From NCBI RefSeq assembly GCF_000723465.1, contig NZ_HF545616.1:186001-250000 (forward strand): a DNA stretch of 64,000 bases, in the 5' to 3' direction. Each line of letters starts with the position of its first letter. Position 1 is the first letter of the stretch. A program made the position numbers and the translations under genes. The DNA is from Ruminococcus bicirculans (ex Wegman et al. 2014). Lineage in GTDB: Bacteria > Bacillota > Clostridia > Oscillospirales > Ruminococcaceae. Under the pieces are notes generated by a model. The model did no database searches. It was not told where the DNA came from and was given only the letters and a program-made list of their open reading frames with translations. Shown piece after piece: positions 16,518 to 26,240 of the stretch.

Positions 16518-16538
16518 GGGGCGACCAGAGGTCGCCCC
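16518..16538. repeat. Short palindromic intergenic repeat (copy 1)
   Basis: GGGGCGACC-AGA-GGTCGCCCC, followed by TAC. It belongs to the family also found at 20715, 32116-32286 and 34674-34812, always between genes. Confidence 0.75.
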
Positions 16539-16568
16539 TACACAAAATAGCGTATTTTATGGGCTTTT

Positions 16569-17498
16569 TTATTCAGCTACCCACTGTTTTAAAGCCGTAG
16601 AAAGCCGTCTGTCGATATCCTTTCTTGTCTGCTCGCACTCCTTAGGATAGTCCTTTGCAGCCTTGAAAATAAATTTCATTACGAATTTAAGTCCCACAGG
16701 AAGTGCTTTTCTGAGCATTGTCTCAGGGAGCACAAAGTGCGTTCCATGCTCGTAAGTCAGGGCTTCGTAATCGCACTCGTGAGGGCGTTCTTTCAAGCGC
16801 TTATCCATGCGGCGGACGTATTTTCCTGCCTCCCAGAAGCTGTCGTCATCAGCACCCACCATTATAAGCTTGCCCTTGATGTTCTCAACCTTTATCATTT
16901 CTTCCTCTGTATGTTCTCTTGCCTTTTCAGAGTCGATAAAAAGGTGCGTGCTTCGTGTTATATCTCCCGAGCCTTTGGTTTCTTCTTCTATTTTGTGATA
17001 GTATTCAGGGTGGGCATAAACGAACGGCATATAGGCAAGCGGCTTGCCCTGCCATGAAAGTGTGGAAGCGTCAGGGATAGGCCATTCCTTGCAGCCGTCT
17101 TTTTCGCCCTGCTCAAAGCCCTGCCATACAAAGTCACTTGGCGTAAGACCGAAAGTGAGTGTTATGTCAGGGAAATATGAAGCTGCCACAAGGGAATCCA
17201 TTCCTGCCGTACTCATTCCCATTATGCCTATCTTCTTGTTTCCATGGCTTTTGAGCCACTTTATAGAGGTCTCTATCCTTTCAAGCGGGAAGTTCACATG
17301 GCCGTAGTTCTTCACGTCAGGTGACATACACATAACGTTCACGCCATTTTTGTGAAGCCATTTTGCTCCGCACTTTGCCATAAAGTCATTAGGATCGTCG
17401 CCGAACAGACCTATCATTGCGCAGTTTGCACCCTTTGGATTTTCATAATATGTACCATAAAAACCGTCTTTCTCATTGCTAAAAAATTGTTTCTTCAT
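16569..17498 (-). CDS. Alpha/beta hydrolase (BAAT-C/dienelactone type)
   Basis: A 309-residue cytoplasmic hydrolase. The nucleophile elbow GMSTAG (near residue 95), the acid in GADDDSFW (about 225) and the histidine in YEHGTHFVLPE (about 265) form a plausible Ser-Asp-His triad. The order and the C-terminal domain resemble acyl-CoA thioester hydrolase/BAAT C-terminal proteins of Clostridia. Substrate unknown. It stands alone between terminators. Confidence 0.75.
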   Translation of the reverse strand: MKKQFFSNEKDGFYGTYYENPKGANCAMIGLFGDDPNDFMAKCGAKWLHKNGVNVMCMSPDVKNYGHVNFPLERIETSIKWLKSHGNKKIGIMGMSTAGMDSLVAASYFPDITLTFGLTPSDFVWQGFEQGEKDGCKEWPIPDASTLSWQGKPLAYMPFVYAHPEYYHKIEEETKGSGDITRSTHLFIDSEKAREHTEEEMIKVENIKGKLIMVGADDDSFWEAGKYVRRMDKRLKERPHECDYEALTYEHGTHFVLPETMLRKALPVGLKFVMKFIFKAAKDYPKECEQTRKDIDRRLSTALKQWVAE

Positions 17499-17684
17499 AA
17501 TACCGACCTTTCTAAGTTGGTTTTCTTTATAAAGTTAGATTAAGCTAACCGTATTTCAAAAAAACAGGGTGGATAACTTCGCCCTAAGCTATATTATATC
17601 ACATTTTTGCTTATTTGTCAGGTGCATTAACGAAAAAAGCCAGATGTATTGTAAATTTTTGATTTTCTTAGTGTTGCTTATATA

Positions 17685-17727
17685 TTAATAAAATGGCGGA
17701 GAACGCATTTTATTTGCAGTTCTCCGC
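17685..17727 (-). terminator. Terminator of the feo operon
   Basis: On the minus strand GCGGAGAAC and GTTCTCCGC form a 9-bp stem followed by CATTTTATT, just after the small FeoB-associated gene. Confidence 0.7.
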
Positions 17728-17732
17728 TACTT

Positions 17733-17879
17733 TTATGCCTTATTTTTTTCGCATCTGCTGTGACAGTGTGAGCAACAGCCACAGCATTTACCTTTTTTCT
17801 TTTGCTTTGATATACTTATTGCCGCCGCCACTGCCCATAAAAGCAGAAGTATCACCACTATCCAGTCGGCTGTATTCAT
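17733..17879 (-). CDS. FeoB-associated Cys-rich membrane protein
   Basis: A 48-residue protein: one membrane helix (about 5-22), a Lys-rich stretch, then CCGCCSHCHSRC at the end. This matches the small FeoB-associated Cys-rich proteins that follow feoB in Firmicutes. The cysteines may hand on or sense iron at the membrane. It starts inside the feoB stop (ATGA overlap), so it is translationally coupled. The longer frame to 17933 is not used. Confidence 0.85.
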   Translation of the reverse strand: MNTADWIVVILLLLWAVAAAISISKQKKKGKCCGCCSHCHSRCEKNKA

Positions 17880-19882
17880 AATAACGCTCCTATCTGATAT
17901 ACCGCACAGCCGCAAAGCCATGCCACCATGCACTGCATTATCACAACGCCTACTGTCTGTATCCTTGAATCAAGCTCTCTCTTTATGGTCGCCACAGCCG
18001 CAACACATGGGGTGTAAAGCAGGGTGAATACGAGAAAGCTCAGTGCGGAAAGGGTGGAGAATGATCCCGAAAGAGCAGTGCCAAGATTTGCAGTGCTGGT
18101 GTTCATCAGTACCGCCATTGTGCTTACTACCGCCTCTTTTGCAGTGAAGCCCGAAATAAGCGAGGTAGTCACTCTCCAATCTGCAAAGCCCAAAGGCTTG
18201 AATATTGGCGATATAGCCTGACCGATAAGAGCGAGCAGGCTGTCGGAGGAGTCTTTTACAACGTTGAGCTTTGCATCAAAGGTTTCAAGAAACCATATTA
18301 TGATAGTCGCAAAGAATATAACTGTGAAAGCTCTTTGTATAAAGTCCTTTGCCTTGTCCCAAAGAAGAAGTCCTACGCTTTTTGCCGAAGGAAGACGATA
18401 GTTTGGAAGCTCCATTACAAACGGCACAGGCTTGCCACGGAAAGCTGTATTTTTCAGTATCAGTGCAATTATTATCCCAAGCACTATGCCCGTTATGTAT
18501 AAGCCTATCATCACAAGCGCCTGATATTTCTTGAAAAATGCTGCACAGAAAACTGCGTAAATAGGTATCTTTGCCGAACAGCTCATGTAAGGGGTAAGAA
18601 GTATGGTCATTTTTCTGTCACGGTCTGATACAAGCGTTCTCGTCGCCATTATGGCAGGCACTGAACAGCCGAAGCCTATGAGCATAGGCACAAAGCTTCG
18701 TCCCGAAAGACCGATCTTTCTAAGAAGCTTGTCCATTACGAATGCCACTCGTGCCATGTAGCCCGTGTCCTCCAGTATGGAAAGGAAAAAGAACAGCGTC
18801 ACTATTATAGGCAGAAAGCTTAGAACGCTTCCAACGCCTGCAAAAACTCCGTCTATTATAAGGCTGTGTACAACAGGGTTTATGCCGTAGGCTGTAAGCC
18901 CTTTGTCTGCTAGGTCGGTGAGCTTGTCGATACCAAGGGAAAGCCAGTCGGAAAGCGTCGAGCCGATAACATTGAATGTGAGGAAAAATACAAGAAACAT
19001 TATCCCGAAAAATACAGGCAGTGCAGTGTATTTTCCCGTTAAAATGCGGTCTATTTTTACGCTCCGCTTGTGTTCTCGGCTCTCGTGGCATTTCACAACG
19101 CTTATGGCAACGACTTTCTCGATAAAGTCGTATCGCATATCTGCAAGCGCCGCATTTCTGTCAAGCTTTGATTCGTCCTCCATTTCCACTATGCAGTGTT
19201 CGAGAAGCTCCAGCTCGTTTTGATTAAGCTCAAGCTGATCCTCGATATTCTTATCACCCTCAATAAGCTTTGAAGCACAAAATCTCGGCGGTATGCCTGC
19301 ACGGTTTGCGTGATCCATGATAAGATGCACAACTGCGTGTATACATCTGTGCACAGCGGAATCGTCTGAGCAAAAGTCTGTGACAACAGGCTTTGTCTTG
19401 TTTCGGGCAGTTTCTACAGCCTTGTCGATAAGGTCTGAGATACCCTCGCCCTTTGCCGCACTTACCGGTATAACAGGTATGCCAAGTGCGTCGCTCATCA
19501 TTTTTACGTCTATCGTTCCACCGTTGGCTCTTACCTCGTCCATCATGTTTAAGGCAAGCACCATTGGCACACGCAGTTCAAGAAGCTGTAAAGTGAGATA
19601 CAGATTTCGCTCTATATTGGTGGCGTCAACAATGTTTATAATGCCGTCAGGCTTTTCATTTATTATGTAGTCACGGGTGACGATCTCTTCCTGCGTGTAA
19701 GGACGCAGTGAGTATATTCCCGGCAGATCCACCACAGTGCAGTTTTTCTGCCCCTTTATGTCACCGACCTTCTGCTCGACTGTTACACCGGGAAAGTTTC
19801 CAACGTGCTGATTGGACCCTGTAAGGGCGTTAAAAAGCGTGGTCTTTCCGCAGTTCTGATTTCCTGCAAGGGCAAATCTCAT
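17876..19882 (-). CDS. feoB: Ferrous iron transporter FeoB
   Basis: A 668-residue inner-membrane Fe(II) transporter. The N-terminal G domain has GNQNCGKTT (P-loop), DLPGIYSL (G3) and NMMDE (G4). A helical insertion domain follows, then Gate motifs in the membrane part (CSVPAIMATR and PCVAAV) and about ten membrane helices. Length is normal. It overlaps feoA by four bases (ATGA) and the small Cys-rich gene by four. The operon is read from the promoter at 20184-20212 and probably repressed by iron. Confidence 0.95.
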   Translation of the reverse strand: MRFALAGNQNCGKTTLFNALTGSNQHVGNFPGVTVEQKVGDIKGQKNCTVVDLPGIYSLRPYTQEEIVTRDYIINEKPDGIINIVDATNIERNLYLTLQLLELRVPMVLALNMMDEVRANGGTIDVKMMSDALGIPVIPVSAAKGEGISDLIDKAVETARNKTKPVVTDFCSDDSAVHRCIHAVVHLIMDHANRAGIPPRFCASKLIEGDKNIEDQLELNQNELELLEHCIVEMEDESKLDRNAALADMRYDFIEKVVAISVVKCHESREHKRSVKIDRILTGKYTALPVFFGIMFLVFFLTFNVIGSTLSDWLSLGIDKLTDLADKGLTAYGINPVVHSLIIDGVFAGVGSVLSFLPIIVTLFFFLSILEDTGYMARVAFVMDKLLRKIGLSGRSFVPMLIGFGCSVPAIMATRTLVSDRDRKMTILLTPYMSCSAKIPIYAVFCAAFFKKYQALVMIGLYITGIVLGIIIALILKNTAFRGKPVPFVMELPNYRLPSAKSVGLLLWDKAKDFIQRAFTVIFFATIIIWFLETFDAKLNVVKDSSDSLLALIGQAISPIFKPLGFADWRVTTSLISGFTAKEAVVSTMAVLMNTSTANLGTALSGSFSTLSALSFLVFTLLYTPCVAAVATIKRELDSRIQTVGVVIMQCMVAWLCGCAVYQIGALL

Positions 19883-20121
19883 ATATGGTCATTCTCCTCT
19901 GTTTTTTCTATCTCTATGTTTTTTGCGTCCTCTATCCTGAGCGTCAGCTCATAGCCTCTCAGTACTATATCAAGAGGGTCGCCCATTGGCGCACGCTTTA
20001 GCATTTTCACCTTTGTTTTGGGTATAAGTCCCATGTCGAGAAAACGCAGCCTAAGCGCACCCTCGCCGCCTACCGCTTTTATCACGGCAGACTCACCCGT
20101 TTTAAGCTTATCAAGAGTCAT
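19879..20121 (-). CDS. feoA: Ferrous iron transport protein FeoA
   Basis: An 80-residue SH3-like protein that supports FeoB, with GGEGALRLRFLDMGLIPKT typical of FeoA. ATG 20121 (MTLDKLKTG) has GGAGG eight bases before it and is preferred to ATG 20136, which would sit on top of that site. First gene of the feo operon. Confidence 0.92.
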   Translation of the reverse strand: MTLDKLKTGESAVIKAVGGEGALRLRFLDMGLIPKTKVKMLKRAPMGDPLDIVLRGYELTLRIEDAKNIEIEKTEENDHI

Positions 20122-20183
20122 TGTCTTTTCCTCCATAGCTATATTTTATTCTTATGTTTTATCTAAAAGAACTCCACAAAATA

Positions 20184-20212
20184 AGTTTACCATGGCTAAC
20201 TCTACTTGTCAA
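20184..20212 (-). promoter_or_regulatory. feo promoter with overlapping palindromic operator
   Basis: On the minus strand: TTGACA (20212-20207), 17 bases, TAAACT (20189-20184). An imperfect palindrome, GTTTACCATGGCTAAC on the plus strand (20185-20200), covers the -10. Its GTTAGCC half resembles DtxR/IdeR-type operators, which fits iron repression; the regulator is inferred. Confidence 0.6.
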
Positions 20213-20240
20213 TAGTATATGTCGTATATTTTAGTCAAAT

Positions 20241-20271
20241 GTTATCTAAAAATTTTATTCAAATAGATAAC
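20241..20271. repeat. Inverted repeat between divergent promoters
   Basis: GTTATCT (20241-20247) and AGATAAC (20265-20271), 17 bases apart, lie just before the -35 of the rightward promoter and upstream of the feo promoter. A shared operator is possible. Confidence 0.4.
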
Positions 20272-20277
20272 TTCCAA

Positions 20278-20306
20278 TTGACAACGCCAACAAATCGTGC
20301 TATCAT
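20278..20306 (+). promoter_or_regulatory. Promoter of the TM1266-hyd-nif-like-hyp operon
   Basis: TTGACA (20278-20283), 17 bases, TATCAT (20301-20306), about 40 bases before the ATG at 20348. It is divergent from the feo promoter. No later strong promoter or terminator was seen before 34637, but internal ones in the repeat-bearing gaps are possible. Confidence 0.75.
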
Positions 20307-20347
20307 AAAGTAAGATAAAGTACACTTTTACATTACGGGGGTGTTTT

Positions 20348-20593
20348 ATGGATACCCGTGTGGCAATACTTGCAATAATCGCACACGATAACGGCTCTGC
20401 GCAGGAGATAAACGCAATTCTTCATGAGCATGCCGAGTATATAATAGGACGAATGGGTCTGCCATACCGAGAACGTGGCATGAACATAATAAGTGTGGCA
20501 GTTGACGCTCCGCAGGACGTTATAAATTCTCTTGCAGGCAAGATAGGCAGGCTTGAGGGAGTGACCGCCAAGACCCTTTATTCGCCACAGTAA
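20348..20593 (+). CDS. TM1266-family iron-only hydrogenase system regulator
   Basis: An 81-residue ACT/NikR-C-like protein: TRVAILAIIAHDN at the start, HEHAEYIIGRMGLPYRERGMNIISV in the middle and GRLEGVTAKTL at the end. This is the pattern of the small putative regulators (TM1266 family) found beside [FeFe]-hydrogenase maturation genes. GGGGGTG precedes the ATG. It has no DNA-binding domain of its own, so it may act through a partner or by sensing a ligand. It opens the operon that continues with hydF. Confidence 0.8.
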   Translation: MDTRVAILAIIAHDNGSAQEINAILHEHAEYIIGRMGLPYRERGMNIISVAVDAPQDVINSLAGKIGRLEGVTAKTLYSPQ

Positions 20594-20714
20594 AAATCTA
20601 ATAAATATTTGTGACCCTGACGCCGAAAACGAGTTTTCTCCTTTAAGGCGAAAGAATACACATCAAGCAGAAAAAGTAAAAAGCAGATAGAAAGCCCTAT
20701 CTCTACTCATGTAG

Positions 20715-20733
20715 GGGCGAACAGCGTTCGCCC
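20715..20733. repeat. Short palindromic intergenic repeat (copy 2)
   Basis: GGGCGAAC-AGC-GTTCGCCC, preceded by TGTAG, in the gap between the TM1266-like gene and hydF. No terminator run follows. Confidence 0.75.
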
Positions 20734-20828
20734 GTGGATTAGGTTTTTTATGAGCAAGCATAGCCTTTTTTGTTATCAAAGCTGTATCCTCAGGGGTATG
20801 GCTTATTTTTTTGAGAGGAGCTTTTGCA

Positions 20829-22052
20829 ATGGGACTTAATGACGCACCAAGCGGAGAACGTATACATATAGGTTTTTTCGGCAGACGAAACGCAGGAAAA
20901 TCAAGCGTTGTGAATGCAGTAACAAATCAGGATCTTGCAGTGGTATCCGATACGAAAGGCACTACCACCGACCCTGTTACAAAGGCAATGGAGCTTTTGC
21001 CCCTTGGCCCTGTTGTGATAATAGATACCCCTGGCTTTGACGACGAGGGCGAGCTTGGAGAGCTTCGTGTGAAGAAAACTAAGCAGATACTAAACAGAAC
21101 AGATTGCGCCGTTCTTGTTACCGATTGCATCTTGCCCCTTGGCGACTGCGAAAAACAGCTTATCTCAATATTCAAAGAGAAAAACATACCCTTTATTATA
21201 GCCAAAAACAAAGCCGACCTGCTCACTGATATCCCAAAAGAGGAGGGCGCAGTGTACGTCAGCGCAAAAGAGAAAACAGGCATAGAGGAGCTTAAAAACG
21301 CCGTTGCAAAGCTTACTGAAACAGACACCATGACAATGAAGCTTGTGGGCGACCTTATAAAGCCTGACGATATGGTGGTGCTTGTCACCCCTATCGATAG
21401 CGCTGCACCAAAGGGCAGGCTTATCCTGCCACAACAGCAGGCGATAAGAGATGTTCTTGAAGCAAACGCCTGTGCAGTGGTGGTAAGAGAAACTGAGCTT
21501 TCAGGAGTGCTTGGCAGGATAGAGAAGCCTGCACTTGTTATAACGGATAGTCAGGCTTTCGCAAGAGTTTCAAAGGATACTCCCGAGGATATCCCTCTCA
21601 CCTCGTTTTCTATCCTTATGGCTAGATATAAGGGCTTTCTTGACGCCGCAGTAAAGGGCGTGAAAGCTATCGACGATCTTAAAGACGGTGACAAGGTGCT
21701 TATTTCAGAGGGCTGTACACATCACAGACAGTGCGGTGATATAGGCTCTGTGAAGCTTCCAAACTGGCTGAAAGAATACACAGGCAAGGAACTTGATATA
21801 ACATTGTCCTCAGGTCACGGCTTCCCAGAGGAGCTTTCAGACTTTGCGCTTTGTATACATTGTGGCGGCTGTATGTTAGGCTCAAAAGAGCTTACCTACA
21901 GAATGAAATGTGCTTGTGACGCAGACGTGCCGTTCACAAATTACGGCATTGCAATTGCCTATATGAAGGGTATTCTCAAACGGAGCATAGAAGTGTTTCC
22001 GCATCTTGTAAAGGAGCTTGAAGATCACAATGGCGGTCAGAGAACTTATTGA
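20829..22052 (+). CDS. hydF: HydF, [FeFe]-hydrogenase maturation GTPase/scaffold
   Basis: A 407-residue scaffold on which the two-iron subcluster of [FeFe] hydrogenase is built. The GTPase domain has GRRNAGKSS (19-26), DTKGTTTDP, DTPGFDD and KNKAD. The C-terminal [4Fe-4S] site has GCTHHRQC near 296 and HCGGC near 343, the CxH...HCxxC pattern. ATG 20829 is chosen because GAGAGGAG lies eight bases before it. The end overlaps hydE by 23 bases. HydF normally works with HydE and HydG; hydG is not in the window. Confidence 0.93.
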   Translation: MGLNDAPSGERIHIGFFGRRNAGKSSVVNAVTNQDLAVVSDTKGTTTDPVTKAMELLPLGPVVIIDTPGFDDEGELGELRVKKTKQILNRTDCAVLVTDCILPLGDCEKQLISIFKEKNIPFIIAKNKADLLTDIPKEEGAVYVSAKEKTGIEELKNAVAKLTETDTMTMKLVGDLIKPDDMVVLVTPIDSAAPKGRLILPQQQAIRDVLEANACAVVVRETELSGVLGRIEKPALVITDSQAFARVSKDTPEDIPLTSFSILMARYKGFLDAAVKGVKAIDDLKDGDKVLISEGCTHHRQCGDIGSVKLPNWLKEYTGKELDITLSSGHGFPEELSDFALCIHCGGCMLGSKELTYRMKCACDADVPFTNYGIAIAYMKGILKRSIEVFPHLVKELEDHNGGQRTY

Positions 22053-23070
22053 TAAACTAAACTGCGAGAAAAAGCTTTCCCATGAAGAGTGGGTGAAGCT
22101 TATAAAAGAATATGACGAGAGCGACAGAGCCTATGCCGCAGAGCTTGCAAGGTGCATTTCGCAGGAAATATTCGGCAGGGATATCTACATAAGGGGCATA
22201 GTGGAGTTTTCAAACATCTGCAAAAACGATTGCCTTTACTGCGGAATAAGGCGCTCAAACGGCAACGTGAGCAGATACAGGCTCACCGCCGAGGAGATCT
22301 TGCAGTGCTGTGACGAGGGCTACGGCTATGGCTTCCGTACCTTTGTGCTTCAAAGCGGTGAGGACGCTTTCTATGACAGAGAAATGCTCTGTGGTATCGT
22401 CAGCGAGATAAAAAAACGTCACCCTGATTGTGCAGTAACATTATCCCTAGGCGAGAAAAGCCGTGAGGACTATGAGGCATTTTTTAAGGCAGGTGCAGAC
22501 CGGTATCTGCTCAGGCACGAAACTGCCGACGAGGAGCATTACAAAAAGCTACACCCAGCCGAAATGTCTTGGAAAAACCGAATGGAGTGTCTTTCAGATC
22601 TTAAAGAGATAGGCTATCAGACAGGCTGTGGAATGATGATAGGCTCACCTTATCAGACGGTGGAGTGCCTTGCTGAGGATATGGAGTTTATGTGCGGTTT
22701 CAAGCCCGAAATGATAGGCATTGGACCTTTTCTCCCACATAAGGACACGCCTTTCAGAAGCTGTCCACAAGGCTCATATGAGCTTACTCTCTTTCTGCTG
22801 AGCATTTGCAGGATAATGCTCCCCGACGTTCTTTTGCCTGCCACCACAGCCCTTGGCACTATTGATCCCAAAGGGAGAGAACAAGGGGTGCTGTCAGGTG
22901 CGAACGTTATAATGCCGAATCTGTCCCCTGTGGCAGTGAGAAAAAAATATATGCTCTATGACAACAAGATATGCACAGGTGACGAGTCAGCACAGTGCAG
23001 GGCTTGCCTTGAAAGACGAATGGAGTCCATAGGCTATAAAATAAAGATATCAAGAGGAGATCACAGATAA
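22030..23070 (+). CDS. hydE: HydE, radical SAM maturase
   Basis: A 346-residue radical SAM enzyme. The cluster motif CKNDCLYC (CxxxCxxC) is near residues 64-71. The optional second cluster motif of HydE is also present near the end: C, seven residues, CRAC. Other motifs are [10 protein letters not shown] and [13 protein letters not shown]. HydE acts on an Fe-cysteine complex in assembling the H-cluster. ATG 22030 follows AAGGAG at 13 bases; the TTG at 22018 is too close to that site. The gene touches the next one at TAATG. Confidence 0.88.
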   Translation: MAVRELIDKLNCEKKLSHEEWVKLIKEYDESDRAYAAELARCISQEIFGRDIYIRGIVEFSNICKNDCLYCGIRRSNGNVSRYRLTAEEILQCCDEGYGYGFRTFVLQSGEDAFYDREMLCGIVSEIKKRHPDCAVTLSLGEKSREDYEAFFKAGADRYLLRHETADEEHYKKLHPAEMSWKNRMECLSDLKEIGYQTGCGMMIGSPYQTVECLAEDMEFMCGFKPEMIGIGPFLPHKDTPFRSCPQGSYELTLFLLSICRIMLPDVLLPATTALGTIDPKGREQGVLSGANVIMPNLSPVAVRKKYMLYDNKICTGDESAQCRACLERRMESIGYKIKISRGDHR

Positions 23071-23834
23071 TGATAAAGCTTGCTTTTTACGGAAAAGGCG
23101 GAATAGGAAAGTCAACGGCGGCATCAAACGTCAGTGCTGCACTTGCACAAAAAGGGCTGAAGGTCATGCAGATAGGCTGTGACCCAAAGGCTGACTCCAC
23201 CATATTTCTCCATGGGGGAGAGAGGATACCCACCGTTCTTGACCTTGTGCGAAAAGGCGAAAGCTTTGACCTTGAAGATATGGTAAGGGTAGGCTATAAC
23301 GGTGTTGTGTGCGTTGAAGCAGGCGGTCCGGTGCCGGGGCTTGGCTGTGCAGGCAGAGGTATAATCGCCGCTTTGGAGGAGCTTGAAAAAAAGGGCGCAT
23401 ATGAAAAATATCAGCCTGACGTTGTTATCTATGACGTTCTCGGAGATGTGGTGTGCGGAGGCTTTTCAATGCCAATGCGAAAGGGCTATGCCGATAAGGT
23501 GTTTATCATCACATCAGGCGAGAGTATGTCTGTATATGCCGCCGCAAACATCGCAATGGCGGTGGAAAATTTCAAAAGCCGTGGATATGCTTCACTTGGC
23601 GGTTTTATCCTTAATAAACGCAACGTAAAAAACGAGGAGGAAAAAGCGGCAGAGCTTGCGGCTGATTTTCACAGCTCTGTGATAGCCGAGATAGATAGAA
23701 GTGAACTTGTGAGCGAAGCGGAGGATATACGCAAAACTGTCATGGAAGCTTTTCCTGACAGCACTGCGGCAGAGCAGTATAGAGCATTGGCGGATAAGAT
23801 AGCCGAGCTTTGCGGTATGGGAGAAGAAAAATGA
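23070..23834 (+). CDS. NifH-like ATPase, first copy
   Basis: A 254-residue P-loop iron protein of the NifH/BchL/CfbC family, which passes single electrons to a NifDK-like partner with ATP hydrolysis. GKGGIGKST (8-16), GCDPKADST (36-44), and the two cluster cysteines C93 (GLGCAGRG) and C129 (DVVCGGF) are all present, so it should hold the intersubunit [4Fe-4S] cluster. Length is slightly short of true NifH. It starts on the hydE stop codon and overlaps the next gene by four bases. Not a standard nitrogenase: no nifB, nifE or nifN is near. Confidence 0.92.
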   Translation: MIKLAFYGKGGIGKSTAASNVSAALAQKGLKVMQIGCDPKADSTIFLHGGERIPTVLDLVRKGESFDLEDMVRVGYNGVVCVEAGGPVPGLGCAGRGIIAALEELEKKGAYEKYQPDVVIYDVLGDVVCGGFSMPMRKGYADKVFIITSGESMSVYAAANIAMAVENFKSRGYASLGGFILNKRNVKNEEEKAAELAADFHSSVIAEIDRSELVSEAEDIRKTVMEAFPDSTAAEQYRALADKIAELCGMGEEK

Positions 23835-25123
23835 TAAAAGAGAGCGGCATAAATATAACGAAGGCGGCTTTTCCTGCGCCTTTTGAAAGCGGTCTTGAAT
23901 ATAATCCCCCCACAAGGGGAGTGTGGAATATCGTCCATACCGGTATGCTTATCCCTGAGTCAAGGCAGATATTTGTCTGCGCACAGGGCTGTCTAAGGGG
24001 CGTTATCCTCACGGCGGCAGAAATGAACGCCATGGACAGAATGTCATGGGTGACTGTTTCTGAGCAGGATCTGTATGACGGCACAATGGAGCAGGACGTT
24101 ATAGACGGAGTGAGGGATATAATAAACAGGCTTGAGGAAAAGCCAAAATGCGTTTTGATTTTTCTAAGCTGTGTTCACCTTTTTGCAGGCTGTGACTTCA
24201 AAATGATAATAGACGAGCTTTCGGCATTGTTTCCGCAGGTGCATTTTATAGATTGCTACATGACGCCAACCATGAGAAAATCTATCTCTCCTGACAGCCT
24301 TATGAGAAAACAGCTTTACGAGCCACTTGAAAAGTGCGAAAAGAAGCCTAAAACGGCGGCTATAATAGGCTGTGACAGAGCCACGGACGAAGCCTCCGAG
24401 CTTGTAAAAATAATAAATTCAGCAGGCTTTGAGCTTCTTGACATAACAAAGTGCAAGACCTATGAGGAGTATCTCTCCATGGCGGAAAGCTCTTTGAATA
24501 TCACCTATATTCCCACGGCAAAGCCGTCAGGAGAGGAACTTGAAAAGCGACTTGGCACAAAGCATTTGTATCTGCCCTTGTGCTATGGCTATGATGAGAT
24601 AGAGGGAAATTACAGCAGGCTTTGCACCCAGCTTGGTGTGAAAACGCCTGACTTTTCTGCTGACAGAGAAGCCGCCGACAAGGCTCTTGCAAATGCCCTT
24701 GAGATAGTGGAGAATATGCCTATAGCCGTGGATTATACTGCTCTGCCAAGACCCCTTGACTTTTGCAGACTTCTTGCAGAGAAAGGCTTCAATGTGAAGC
24801 GTTGCTATGCCGACAGCTTTTCAGAGGAGGAAAGGGCAGATTTTGAGTGGCTGAAAGCCCATTGCCATGACCTTGAAATTCTCCCTACTGTGAATGTGAA
24901 AATGGAGTTTTCACAGTGCGAAGAAAAATATCTTGCCATAGGTCAGAAAGCGGCGTTTTTCTGCCAGACTGATAACTTCGTTGATATTGTCGCAGGGGGC
25001 GGTGGATACGGCTTCGAGGGCATAAAAAGGCTTGCAGAGCTTATGGCTGAGGGAGCAGTAAACAAAAAGGACAGACGTAAGGTGATACAACACAAGGGCT
25101 GGGGGTGTGAAAGCTGTCTATGA
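23831..25123 (+). CDS. NifD-like nitrogenase component 1 subunit, first copy
   Basis: A 430-residue member of the oxidoreductase/nitrogenase component 1 family. Likely cluster cysteines are C50 and C54 ([10 protein letters not shown]) and C114 ([12 protein letters not shown]). The end has [17 protein letters not shown], usual for the family, and a final GCESCL with two extra cysteines. I see no obvious match to the nitrogenase cofactor ligands Cys275 and His442 (Azotobacter NifD), so a FeMo-type cofactor is unlikely; an alignment is needed. ATG 23831 overlaps the H gene stop (ATGA); the frame to 23810 is not used. Partner: the K-like protein that follows. Confidence 0.88.
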   Translation: MIKESGINITKAAFPAPFESGLEYNPPTRGVWNIVHTGMLIPESRQIFVCAQGCLRGVILTAAEMNAMDRMSWVTVSEQDLYDGTMEQDVIDGVRDIINRLEEKPKCVLIFLSCVHLFAGCDFKMIIDELSALFPQVHFIDCYMTPTMRKSISPDSLMRKQLYEPLEKCEKKPKTAAIIGCDRATDEASELVKIINSAGFELLDITKCKTYEEYLSMAESSLNITYIPTAKPSGEELEKRLGTKHLYLPLCYGYDEIEGNYSRLCTQLGVKTPDFSADREAADKALANALEIVENMPIAVDYTALPRPLDFCRLLAEKGFNVKRCYADSFSEEERADFEWLKAHCHDLEILPTVNVKMEFSQCEEKYLAIGQKAAFFCQTDNFVDIVAGGGGYGFEGIKRLAELMAEGAVNKKDRRKVIQHKGWGCESCL

Positions 25124-26238
25124 ATGCAAAAGTGATATCCATATATGCGGCGGATACTTCGGGAGTATGCTCGGCACTTTATGAGCTTGGTGGAATGACC
25201 GTCGTCCATGACGCTTCGGGCTGTAACTCCACCTACGCCACCCATGACGAGCCACGCTGGTATGACCGCAAAAGCATGATATATATTTCTGCACTAACAG
25301 AAGCGGACGCCGTTATGGGCAATGACAGCAAGTTCATTCGTGATGTGGCAAAAGCGGCAGGTGAGCTTTCACCCAAATTCATAGCCATTTGCGGTTCGCC
25401 AATGCCTGCAATGACAGGCTTTGACTACAGTGCGGCCGCCGAGGAGATAGAGCGTGAAACGGGTCTGACCACATTTTTCGTTGATACCAACGGCACTCAT
25501 TCCTATCTTCAAGGAGCAGAGGGAGCTTTCCTTAATATTGCAAAGCTTTTCTGCCGTGAGGGAAAAGAAAAGCAGGCAAATTCAGTGAATATTATTGGTG
25601 CAACGCCCCTTGACTTTTCGGTGAATACAAGCGTAAGCTCCATAAAAAAGTGGCTTTTGGATAACGGCTTTTCAGTGCAAAGCTGTTTTGCTATGGACAG
25701 CAGTCTTGATGAGATCTCTACCGCACCACAGGCGGCTGTAAGCCTTGTTATATCATCAGACGGGATAGCTGTGGCAAAGTATCTTTTTGATACCTATGGA
25801 GTGCCATATGTAGTGGGCGTGCCTGTGGGGAAAAGCTTTTCCAAAAAGCTTTCCGCTGACCTGAAAAGAGCAGTGTCAGAGGGCGTTTGTATAAATTCCT
25901 GCGGTGAAAAAGCTGTAGAGAATGCTCATATGATAGTTGCGGGGGAAAGCGTTTTTGCTTCTTCCCTAGGGGCTGAACTTGGCGCAAAAACTGTGGCGAC
26001 AGTTGGCATAAGAAACAGCGAGGTGCTGTCAGGGACGGACATTTTCTGCGAGGAAGAAGCAGAGCTTGAAAAGCTTTTTTCACAGCATAAGACCGTCATA
26101 GCAGACCCGCTTTTCAGACCTATATGCAAAGTGGCAAGCTTTGTTTCACTGCCACACGTTGCTTTTTCGGGAAGATGTTTTCTTAAAGATATTCCCGATC
26201 TGATAGATAAAGATGTAAGCAAAAAACTTAACCTATAA
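25120..26238 (+). CDS. NifK-like nitrogenase component 1 subunit, first copy
   Basis: A 372-residue subunit, shorter than NifK (about 520). It keeps three cluster-type cysteines: C17 (TSGVCSAL), C35 (ASGCNST) and C91 (AICGSPMP). With the three of the D-like partner this could bind a P-cluster-like or [4Fe-4S] centre at the subunit interface. The end has FVSLPHVAFSGR. It overlaps the D-like gene by four bases. It is clearly paralogous to the gene at 28324, with the same DEPRW, GATPLxxS and PHxxxSGR landmarks. Confidence 0.87.
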   Translation: MNAKVISIYAADTSGVCSALYELGGMTVVHDASGCNSTYATHDEPRWYDRKSMIYISALTEADAVMGNDSKFIRDVAKAAGELSPKFIAICGSPMPAMTGFDYSAAAEEIERETGLTTFFVDTNGTHSYLQGAEGAFLNIAKLFCREGKEKQANSVNIIGATPLDFSVNTSVSSIKKWLLDNGFSVQSCFAMDSSLDEISTAPQAAVSLVISSDGIAVAKYLFDTYGVPYVVGVPVGKSFSKKLSADLKRAVSEGVCINSCGEKAVENAHMIVAGESVFASSLGAELGAKTVATVGIRNSEVLSGTDIFCEEEAELEKLFSQHKTVIADPLFRPICKVASFVSLPHVAFSGRCFLKDIPDLIDKDVSKKLNL

Positions 26239-26240
26239 AA

